A DNA stretch of 64,000 nucleotides, taken from the NCBI RefSeq assembly GCF_007747995.1, contig NZ_CP036276.1, forward strand, positions 124,001 to 188,000, written 5' to 3'. Numbering within the stretch: the first letter of the stretch is position 1; every line of letters starts with the position of its first letter. This DNA is from Symmachiella dynata. GTDB taxonomy: Bacteria > Planctomycetota > Planctomycetia > Planctomycetales > Planctomycetaceae. The translations under genes were made by a program, and so were the position numbers. Of this stretch, positions 26,600 to 35,752 are shown piece by piece. The notes below the pieces were generated by a model. That model searched no databases. It was not told the origin of the DNA and saw only the letters and a list, made by a program, of their open reading frames with translations.

Positions 26600-27478
26600 A
26601 TGGTCGGTAGTACGATGACGCTCAGCGAGCAAATGGCGGCGCTGGATCGACTCGTAAAGCGAATCGACGAGATTTCAAGTCTTCCCGATATCGCGATGCG
26701 CGTGATTGAAGTTGTCAGTTCCCCAGATTCGGCTGTCGCTGACTTGCGGTTGATTGTTGAAAGCGATCCCGCTTTGGTCGCACGGATTTTGCGGACCGCC
26801 AATTCATCTGCTTATGGTTTGAGCACGCGCGTCGATAGCATCCATCGCGCCATCGCACTATTGGGATTCAATGCTGTCAAGGATTTGGCGATCACGGCTT
26901 CGATTGCACAAATCTTTAAAGACAAAACCAACATCGGCACCTACAACCGCGCCTCACTGTGGAAACACCTTGTCTGTGTCGCGGTGGCATCACGAATGAT
27001 CGCCTCGCGGAGTGGAATTCAAGAATTCGACGAAGCATACATGTGTGGGCTTTTGCATGACATCGGAATTGTATTGATGGATCAGCACAATCACAAAGGG
27101 TTCCTTGAAGTGGTTGCAGCCCTCTCCGTCGATGAACCCACCTTGGTCACTGAACGCCGCATCTTGGGTTTTGACCACACACAACTGGGTTCCGAAGTCT
27201 CCCAGAGATGGGGTTTTCCCACCAGTGTGCTGCAAACGATCAAATACCACCACGACACGTCGCGTTGCGATGCGGAGGTGCGTCCCATCGCCCAAGCTGT
27301 CGAAGTCGCGAATTTCTTTTGTACGAAAAAGAACATCACCGCCATGGGGTTGATGAACGTCCCCGCCCCTGCGGGGGAGACATTCGCCGCACTCTCGATT
27401 GGGCGAAATGAATTGAAGGTCTTGTTTCAAGATCTTGACGCAGAGCTTGAAAAATCACGAGACCTCTACGAAATCTAA
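26600..27478 (+). CDS. HDOD domain signalling protein
   Basis: This is a 292-aa protein from the ATG at 26600, preferred over GTG 26585 because GAGGGAA lies 6 nt upstream. An HDOD domain spans about 15-215: ISSLPDIAMRVIEVVSSPDSAVADLRLIVESDPALVARILRTANSSAYGLSTRVDSIHRAIALLGFNAVKDLAITAS. HDOD is related to HD phosphohydrolases, but the catalytic residues are usually absent and it acts in signalling or scaffolding. The C-terminal part has no other recognised domain. It is 12 bp before the histidine kinase gene and likely in one transcript with it. Proteins of this kind often take part in motility or chemosensory control. Confidence 0.88.
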   Translation: MVGSTMTLSEQMAALDRLVKRIDEISSLPDIAMRVIEVVSSPDSAVADLRLIVESDPALVARILRTANSSAYGLSTRVDSIHRAIALLGFNAVKDLAITASIAQIFKDKTNIGTYNRASLWKHLVCVAVASRMIASRSGIQEFDEAYMCGLLHDIGIVLMDQHNHKGFLEVVAALSVDEPTLVTERRILGFDHTQLGSEVSQRWGFPTSVLQTIKYHHDTSRCDAEVRPIAQAVEVANFFCTKKNITAMGLMNVPAPAGETFAALSIGRNELKVLFQDLDAELEKSRDLYEI

Positions 27479-27490
27479 ACGGGGCTGACG

Positions 27491-29680
<2,190 letters not shown>

Positions 29681-29753
29681 ACTGTCGGATCCAGCTTTGC
29701 CGGTCTGATGGCAGCGGCAACAACAGTCCGGCACGAGTGTTAAAAATTTGCCG

Positions 29754-30146
29754 TTACGGTCCAGGTAATGTGGGCGTGCCGAGTGCCGCTCTCAGTATTC
29801 GCGACTGTTTGAAGCGCGACTGAAATGATCGCTCGACGGTTCCCCATTCGTCGCCGTGAGAGTCGGCTGACTCCGCTACCGAGTCGGCGTTGTCTTCCAG
29901 TTGCTTCTGCTGCCGGTCGACAAAAGCGCGTGCCGGTTGGGCCAAGAGTCGTTGCGCGGATCCGGCTGTCCAAATCACGCCAAACAACAAGGCTGCTGCG
30001 ACCCAAACGCGTCGACGCTGTGCGCGCTCATGATAGGCGCGGACCGATTTGGCAAGTGCTTGACGACGCAATGCCGCCGAAGGCTCGGGATAATCACGGG
30101 CCGCGAAAATCATCTGCTCGATATTGCTGAATTGCTTGTCACGCAT
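29754..30146 (-). CDS. Single-pass membrane protein coupled to the ECF sigma factor (putative anti-sigma)
   Basis: This 130-aa protein starts at ATG 30146 inside the end of the sigma gene, with an 8-bp overlap (ATGCGTGA), so the two are translationally coupled. It has a cytoplasmic N-terminus (MRDKQFSNIEQMIFAARDYPEPSAALRRQALAKS), one transmembrane helix (about 51-70, VWVAAALLFGVIWTAGSAQRLL), and a C-terminal acidic extracytoplasmic part. The position and topology match an anti-sigma factor, but I see no HxxxCxxC zinc motif, so it would be a non-zinc type. That role is inferred. Confidence 0.6.
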   Translation of the reverse strand: MRDKQFSNIEQMIFAARDYPEPSAALRRQALAKSVRAYHERAQRRRVWVAAALLFGVIWTAGSAQRLLAQPARAFVDRQQKQLEDNADSVAESADSHGDEWGTVERSFQSRFKQSRILRAALGTPTLPGP

Positions 30147-30708
30147 AGGTGACCTCATTTGCCATGGGCTGCAAAATATGAGTAAGTTTTTCAAGCGCAT
30201 AGCGATATCGGCTGGCGGCGGTGTTGGGAGATTCGCCGAGCACTTCGGCAATTTCCAAAAACGTCATCCCTTCCCAGATTTTTAGTACGACGACCTCGCC
30301 TTGAGCGGGAGGCAATTCGCGAATCGCAGCTCGGATTTGTGCATTGGCCTCTTGCTGGTCGAGTTGGCAACTCTCGGTCACACCAATCGGGGCCACCGTT
30401 GCCAAGGAACAAGCTGCGCGTTTCTTCCGTAGAATTTTCAACGCTTCGTTGCGGACAACCTTCAAAAAGTACGGCCAAGGATGATCGGCTCCGGCCAAAG
30501 CTTTGGGCCGCAACGTCATTCGCACCATGGCCGCCTGCAGCGCGTCTTCGGCATCTTCTCTGTTCCGCGTCAACGTTTCCGCGTAGCGCAACAGTCGTGA
30601 CGCCGTAAAATCGTAGAGCTTAGCCAGCGCGCACATTTCTCCCTGGCCGAGCTGCCGTGCAAACTCAGCGACGCAAACCGAGAAATGTGAGGTAGATGCG
30701 TCCATCAT
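30139..30708 (-). CDS. ECF-type RNA polymerase sigma factor
   Basis: This 189-aa protein has region 2 at about 24-90 (MCALAKLYDFTASRLLRYAETLTRNREDAEDALQAAMVRM ... WPYFLKVVRNEALKILRK) and region 4 at about 126-180 (ELPPAQGEVVVLKIWEGMTFLEIAEVLGESPNTAASRYRYALEKL), joined by a short linker and with no region 3. It directs RNA polymerase to a specific regulon. A membrane protein gene overlaps its 3' end. It is transcribed away from the histidine kinase gene. Confidence 0.92.
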   Translation of the reverse strand: MMDASTSHFSVCVAEFARQLGQGEMCALAKLYDFTASRLLRYAETLTRNREDAEDALQAAMVRMTLRPKALAGADHPWPYFLKVVRNEALKILRKKRAACSLATVAPIGVTESCQLDQQEANAQIRAAIRELPPAQGEVVVLKIWEGMTFLEIAEVLGESPNTAASRYRYALEKLTHILQPMANEVTYA

Positions 30709-30836
30709 GTTCTACTTCCATAGATGCCGTTGCCGGGCCGGTTTGTCTACAAAAAAGTGAGGATTTCGACAATTTCTGGAAATTCCTCCTCATTCGCACC
30801 GACGCGCCCTCGCTCGCGAAAACTTTGCCACCCCGG

Positions 30837-31907
30837 TCAAATCATCTCGCCGCGATCAGCCACGTGCAGGGCAGCGACCCCTAAACTCTCCACTGCTCGA
30901 TTCAAGCCGGCGAATCGAGGATCGCGCGTGTGCCCTTCGGCGTACCGGAAATAAATTTGCTGCACGATCACTGCCAGCTTAAACAGCCCGAAGCAATAAT
31001 GAAACAAAATTCCTGAAGTATCGCGCCCGGTGACCTCTTCGTAACGACGCACAATCTCCCGCCGCGTTAAATTGCCCGGCAAATTGGTCGGCCCAGCGAT
31101 GAACGCTTTCAGCGCCGGCTCGTCGTCTTCTTGAACCCAGTATGAGAGCGAGACCCCCAAGTCCAACAACGGGTCTCCCAAGGTACACATCTCCCAGTCG
31201 AGCACCGCAATGATTTTCGTCAGGTCCTGCGGATCCAACACCAAGTTGTCGAATTTAAAGTCATTGTGAATCAATGACACGCCGCTCGAGGGCGGAAGAT
31301 GCTCGGCCAACCAGCCGGCGATGTTTTCCATCTCGGGAAAATCATCGGTGCGAGCCTGTTGGTACCGCTTGGTCCAGCCTGCGACTTGCCGTTCAATGAA
31401 TCCTTCCGGTTTGCCAAGGTCGCCCAGTCCAGCCGCTGCAAAATCAATGGCATGCAGCGCCGCTAAATTATCGACAAACGACTCACCCAGCCCGCGCAGC
31501 GTCGCCGCATCCAAGTCGTATTTCTGCTGCTTCGGCGACCGCAAGATCACTCCTTGGCAGCGCTGCATCACATAGAACGGAGCACCAAGGACCGCTTCGT
31601 CTTCACAATAGACCAACGGTTGCGGTACCAAGTCATAGACGCCGGACAATTGCGAAAGGACGCGAAACTCACGCCCCATATCGTGCGCCGATTTGACACG
31701 ATTCCCAAACGGCGGCCGCCGCAGCACCAGTTCCTGATCGCCCAATTTCAAGAGATACGTCAGATTCGAAAACCCTGACGGAAACTGTTCCACGACCAAC
31801 GGACCCGACGCATCGGGTAGATGAGTGCGCAGATAACCACCAAGTTTGTCAGTATCCAATTGTTCGCCCTCGCGAACATCCGCCGGTTGATCGAGGTGAA
31901 TGGACAT
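30837..31907 (-). CDS. APH-fold phosphotransferase, ACAD10/11-type kinase partner
   Basis: This 356-aa protein has the aminoglycoside-phosphotransferase/choline-kinase fold. Its catalytic loop is LIHNDFKFDNLVLDP with D216 and N221, and the metal-binding motif is VLDWEM (D237). A Gly-rich loop-like segment and Lys54 occur in the N-lobe (GFSNLTYLLKLGDQELVLRRPP). It is next to an acyl-CoA dehydrogenase gene, 62 bp away. Human ACAD10/11 join these two domains in one chain and use the kinase to phosphorylate a 4-hydroxyacyl-CoA so that the dehydrogenase can eliminate the phosphate; LvaA/LvaC in Pseudomonas work similarly. That assignment is by analogy, and the substrate is not known. Confidence 0.85.
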   Translation of the reverse strand: MSIHLDQPADVREGEQLDTDKLGGYLRTHLPDASGPLVVEQFPSGFSNLTYLLKLGDQELVLRRPPFGNRVKSAHDMGREFRVLSQLSGVYDLVPQPLVYCEDEAVLGAPFYVMQRCQGVILRSPKQQKYDLDAATLRGLGESFVDNLAALHAIDFAAAGLGDLGKPEGFIERQVAGWTKRYQQARTDDFPEMENIAGWLAEHLPPSSGVSLIHNDFKFDNLVLDPQDLTKIIAVLDWEMCTLGDPLLDLGVSLSYWVQEDDEPALKAFIAGPTNLPGNLTRREIVRRYEEVTGRDTSGILFHYCFGLFKLAVIVQQIYFRYAEGHTRDPRFAGLNRAVESLGVAALHVADRGEMI

Positions 31908-31911
31908 AGGG

Positions 31912-31943
31912 GTTTAGACTGTAGGTTTTAGGCTGTAGGCTTG
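31912..31943. repeat. Dispersed TAGACTGTAGG-type repeat
   Basis: A copy of the sequence family TTTAGACTGTAGG-TTTTAGGCTGTAGGC lies in the 62-bp spacer between the kinase and dehydrogenase genes. Related copies lie at 40053-40078, 40107-40135 (inverted) and 41257-41284 (inverted). The family shows many small differences between copies, as in REP-like elements. Confidence 0.65.
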
Positions 31944-31969
31944 AGGGGAATGTTTGATGCTGGGTGAGA

Positions 31970-33169
31970 TTATTTTTTCATGCCGAAACTCCGCAGCGCG
32001 CGTTTGGCGAGGACGGTTTTGTGGACTTCGTCTGGCCCATCATAGATGCGGGCGCCCCGTTCTTGGCGATAGAAGTATTGCAGGATCGTATCGTCGCTCA
32101 CGCCCAGTGCTCCGTGGACTTGGATGGCGCGGTCGACAACCGCCATCAAGACGCCAGCGACGTAAAACTTGATCGCCGAGATTTCCTCACGCGCCGCTTT
32201 GGTCCCCTCGTTGTCGATCTTCCAGGCAGCATGCAGCACCATCAGCCGGGCGGCGTTGATTTCCGCGCGGCTTTCGGCGATCCAATTTTGAACCGTCTGC
32301 CGGTTGCCCAGCGGATCTCCCGGTGCCAACTCGCGCGTGGCGGCCCGCTCGCACATCAAGTCAAAGCTCCGCTCGCAGATACCAATCCAGCGCATGCAAT
32401 GATGAATACGGCCCGGTCCCAGTCGCGCTTGAGCGATAGCAAAACCGGCTCCTTCTTCTCCCAACAGATTGGACACCGGCACGCGGACGTTTTCGAAACG
32501 CAATTCACTGTGGCTGGGCCAACCATCACCCGCATGTCCCATCACCGGAATGTTGCGAATCCAGCGATAACCGGGAACATCGGTGGGGACGATGATTTGA
32601 CTGGCCCGTTGATGCGGCTCAGCATCGGGATTGGTTACGACCATGGCAACGGCAAAGGCGGCGCCGTCGGCTGCAGAGGAAAACCATTTGTGGCCGTTGA
32701 TGACATATTCGTCGCCGTCGCGGACAGCTGTGGTTTTCATCCAGACCGGATTCGAGCCGGCGCATTCCGGTTCGGTCATCGCGAAGCAACTGCGGCTCTT
32801 TCCGGCGGCCAACGGCAACAGGAATTGTTCCTTTTGCGCTTGGGTGCCAAACTCAGCGAGGATTTCCATGTTGCCGGCATCCGGTGCTTGGCAGTTGAAG
32901 ACATAATGCCCCATCGGAGTGCGGCCCAACTCTTCGCTCAGCATCGCATGTTGCATAAACCCCAAGCCGACACCGCCATATTCGGCCGGCACTTGTGGCG
33001 CCCAGAGTTTCATCTCTTTGACGCGTGCCCGTTTCTCTTCGAGCGTGGGGACCAAATCGGCAAACGCGCCGCTGACGAAGCGTTCTTCCAAGGGATACAC
33101 TTCCTCGCGGAGGAATTGTCCCACATTGGCAAGCATGTCTTGTATATCTGACGGGATCGAAAAATCCAT
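31970..33169 (-). CDS. Acyl-CoA dehydrogenase, ACAD10/11-like
   Basis: This is a 399-aa protein, the usual ACAD length. FAD-binding and signature motifs are visible: CFAMTEPECAGSNPVWMKTTA (about 130-150), YVINGHKWFSSAADGAAFAV, and a C-terminal YFYRQERGARIYDGPDEVHKTVLAKRAL. The DGPDEVH near the end is shared with ACAD10/11-like enzymes. It would oxidise, or with a phosphorylated substrate eliminate from, an acyl-CoA. The gene is 27 bp after a histidine-phosphatase gene and before the kinase, all minus-strand, so they are likely one operon. Confidence 0.92.
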   Translation of the reverse strand: MDFSIPSDIQDMLANVGQFLREEVYPLEERFVSGAFADLVPTLEEKRARVKEMKLWAPQVPAEYGGVGLGFMQHAMLSEELGRTPMGHYVFNCQAPDAGNMEILAEFGTQAQKEQFLLPLAAGKSRSCFAMTEPECAGSNPVWMKTTAVRDGDEYVINGHKWFSSAADGAAFAVAMVVTNPDAEPHQRASQIIVPTDVPGYRWIRNIPVMGHAGDGWPSHSELRFENVRVPVSNLLGEEGAGFAIAQARLGPGRIHHCMRWIGICERSFDLMCERAATRELAPGDPLGNRQTVQNWIAESRAEINAARLMVLHAAWKIDNEGTKAAREEISAIKFYVAGVLMAVVDRAIQVHGALGVSDDTILQYFYRQERGARIYDGPDEVHKTVLAKRALRSFGMKK

Positions 33170-33196
33170 CGGTCGGATTCCTATAGCTTCGAGAGA

Positions 33197-33928
33197 TTAG
33201 CGGTAAGTGACGATGTCGTCTTCGAGATGGGCGACGGAATTGAATGAATCAAGCGTCAGCCGGTTGTCGCTGAACAGAAATTGATTCACTGTACAATTTC
33301 GCAGCCGCCAACCGAGTTGTAAAGCGGCCTCGTGTTCCAGCCCGAGCGATTGTTGCAAAATCACCGTCATCGGCCCGACCGAACTGAATGCCAAAACATG
33401 ACTGCCGCGAGGTTGGTTGCCCGTCGTTTTTTTCAATCCACAGCAAACCCGCGCATGAAACTGTGCATAAGGTTCGACACCGGCGACCACAATTTTGTCA
33501 GCCACCCACAGTTTGGTGACCGCTTCAAACAGCCGTTGAAAATGTTTTTGGATCGCATTGCGATCGTGGTTGTCGCCCTCACGGCTGCGGCGATAATTTT
33601 CAGCCAGTGCTTGCAAATGGGGGTGCTCGCCGATGATCGCATCCAGGGACTGCCGCAAAATGACATCGGCGGCATGTTCGTCGAGTTCATCAACAACAAT
33701 CGGGTCCGGAAAAGGCAAACCAGCAGTTTGATACGCTTGGGCGGTCCAAGCAGCCGTGTCACGGTGACGTTTTGCCGGTCCGGTGATCACAGAATCAAAT
33801 TGCACGCGGCGGGCCGCTAGCGCTTTTCCCAATTGCCGCGCCTGTTCACAACCCCGCTCCGAGAGCTGATCATAATCGTCTTCAAAAAACGACGCTTGGG
33901 CGTGTCGAACCAGATAGAGCGTACTCAT
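33197..33928 (-). CDS. Histidine phosphatase family protein
   Basis: This 243-aa protein has the phosphoglycerate-mutase-like fold. It starts MSTLYLVRHAQASFFEDDYDQLSERGCEQARQLG, with the RHxQ motif (R8-H9), where His9 would be the phosphohistidine. A second conserved His is in GSHVLAFSSVG. Substrates cannot be told from the sequence. It is the first gene of the minus-strand group with the dehydrogenase and kinase, so it may act on a phosphorylated intermediate of that pathway or be a house-cleaning enzyme. Confidence 0.85.
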   Translation of the reverse strand: MSTLYLVRHAQASFFEDDYDQLSERGCEQARQLGKALAARRVQFDSVITGPAKRHRDTAAWTAQAYQTAGLPFPDPIVVDELDEHAADVILRQSLDAIIGEHPHLQALAENYRRSREGDNHDRNAIQKHFQRLFEAVTKLWVADKIVVAGVEPYAQFHARVCCGLKKTTGNQPRGSHVLAFSSVGPMTVILQQSLGLEHEAALQLGWRLRNCTVNQFLFSDNRLTLDSFNSVAHLEDDIVTYR

Positions 33929-33991
33929 AAAATTTCAATGCACAATTCGCGGTAGTCATTATGGTGGTCTCTGACCGGTCGTCCAGCCCTG

Positions 33992-35347
33992 CTATTTCTT
34001 AGCCGCCCGTTCGATGCAATAGATCCCGCTGTCCGTGCGGATCAACAATTTGCCTTGGGCCATCGCTGGGGTGGCCATACACATCGTGTCGTCGGTCAGC
34101 GAATTTGTTCGCAGCAATTCGTACTCGCGTCCCGCGCGGAACACGAAAGTGACGCCGTCTTCGTTGAGGCAAAAAATCTTGCCCTCGTAGGCCCAGGGCG
34201 AAGCGGTGAAGTTTTTGCCGTTGGGAATCCGCTGTTTGCCATAAACCTGTTTGCCGGTTTTTGCGTCATAGCAAGCCAGAAAACCGCGATCCAATAAAAC
34301 GTATAGCAGGTCGCCGTAAACAATCGTCGAGGGATTGTACGGACCGGCTTGTTTTTGGCACCAGGCGATATAGTCGTTGCTGGTTTCTTCTTTACCGAGG
34401 CTGATGTCACCTGTGGCACCCGGGCGAATCGCGAACAACGGCTTCTTTTTGTCGAGCACGTACCCCGAACTGACGTACAACAAACCGGAGTCCGCATACG
34501 GCGTGGCGATAGTGATGCTCGACATCCCGCCAAATTCATAAAGCGGTTTGCCGTCGAGATCATACGCACGAACTTTCCCCGTGCCGGGCGTGATGATTTC
34601 GGTGCGGAGTTCGTTTTCCCAGATGTAGGGCGTCGCCCAGTTGCTTTTCTCGTCCCGTTTGATGTTCCAGATTTCGTCACCAGTCCGTTTGTCGAGTGCG
34701 ACGAGCCGCGAGTCCTCTTCGTTGTCGTTGACGAAATACAACCGGTCGCCGTGGAGCACTGGCGAGGCGGCGCTGCCCCAATCGTAGCGGGTCTTCGTGA
34801 CCGGCAGTGGTTGCGACCAGACTTCGTTTCCCTGCATGTCGTAACAAAAAATGCCGAGGTTGCCGAAGTAGGCATACACCCGCTGACCATCAGTGACGGG
34901 CGTTTCGGAGGCGTAACTGTTCTTCAAATGCAGCGGGCCTTTCGGGAGTCCTTGATAAGCGACGGACTCCCACATTGGCTTGCCGGTGTTGAGGTTCAGA
35001 CAAATCACCTTCCAGCTATGCACGGTCGTCGGCACGGTCGGGCGATTGCCGCCGAAATAGAGCCCTTTTTTGGGCTTCTCGGTTTCTCCTTCGTTGACCA
35101 CCGTGGTCAGAAAAACCCGATCGCCCCAAATGATCGGGGAGGACCATCCCCGTCCGGCCAATTCTTGTTTCCAGGCGACGTTCTCTGTGGCGCTCCAGAG
35201 GGTGGGCAGGTCGGTTTCCTCCGAAACACCTCGCGCGCCGGGGCCGCGGAATTGGGGCCAATTTTCCCCGCCATGTGTGGGTGTCGACCCCAAACCGGTC
35301 AGCACCGCTACAGCAAGGATGTGACTCGTTTTGCCAAGTATCCGCAT
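33992..35347 (-). CDS. Secreted PQQ-like beta-propeller protein
   Basis: This is a 451-aa protein from the ATG at 35347, preceded by GGAG and followed by the signal peptide MRILGKTSHILAVAVLTGLGSTPTHGG; the upstream in-frame codons add a leader that is not typical. The mature protein begins ENWPQFRGPGARGVSEETDLPTLW, the usual start of planctomycete PQQ-like propellers, and has repeats with the W-motif (SGKPMWES, GNEVWSQPL, GDEIWNI). No quinoprotein catalytic residues are evident. It is probably a scaffold or sensor in the periplasm. Function unknown. Confidence 0.88.
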   Translation of the reverse strand: MRILGKTSHILAVAVLTGLGSTPTHGGENWPQFRGPGARGVSEETDLPTLWSATENVAWKQELAGRGWSSPIIWGDRVFLTTVVNEGETEKPKKGLYFGGNRPTVPTTVHSWKVICLNLNTGKPMWESVAYQGLPKGPLHLKNSYASETPVTDGQRVYAYFGNLGIFCYDMQGNEVWSQPLPVTKTRYDWGSAASPVLHGDRLYFVNDNEEDSRLVALDKRTGDEIWNIKRDEKSNWATPYIWENELRTEIITPGTGKVRAYDLDGKPLYEFGGMSSITIATPYADSGLLYVSSGYVLDKKKPLFAIRPGATGDISLGKEETSNDYIAWCQKQAGPYNPSTIVYGDLLYVLLDRGFLACYDAKTGKQVYGKQRIPNGKNFTASPWAYEGKIFCLNEDGVTFVFRAGREYELLRTNSLTDDTMCMATPAMAQGKLLIRTDSGIYCIERAAKK

Positions 35348-35461
35348 GTGCCCATTCTCCGTTGAGTTCCGCATGATTTCGGTGAAGCGCACCGGTTTGT
35401 TGTACTCTTCGACGAGGGGAATAACAACTCGTCGCCAGGAATGACAATCAGGTTGGGGCAA

Positions 35462-35752
35462 TGCATCGCTGCCGCAACATCGCGTTACACGTGTTCACTG
35501 GACCCGCTTCAAACACACTCAACTTGCCCCGATTGGGGGGTTCGCACTAGAATGCGGGCTGTGATGGGAAGACTTCGCTGTAAGTCATTTGAGAATCATT
35601 TGTTGTGGCCTAAGCCGTTGTGTGGCCCAATGAGTGACTCTCGATTTGTGTCCCTCGGTCGAACAGACTGCGGCATTTCATTGAGGGTCATGGTTGTCGT
35701 GATCCCGTTGTCTGCGTATTGAAAGCCAACATTTCCTGTTTGGACGTATTTG
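35462..35752. other. Divergent intergenic region without a gene
   Basis: These 291 bp separate the minus-strand propeller gene from the plus-strand exporter gene and must hold both promoters. No CDS or strong palindrome was seen. TTGTGTCC and TATT-type sequences are present, but no clear -35/-10 pair could be placed. Confidence 0.3.

Noticed and set aside
31964-33151. 395-codon open frame on the plus strand
   Set aside because: It mirrors the acyl-CoA dehydrogenase gene on the minus strand, whose family motifs are clear.
34349-35365. 338-codon open frame on the plus strand
   Set aside because: Antisense shadow of the PQQ-like propeller gene.
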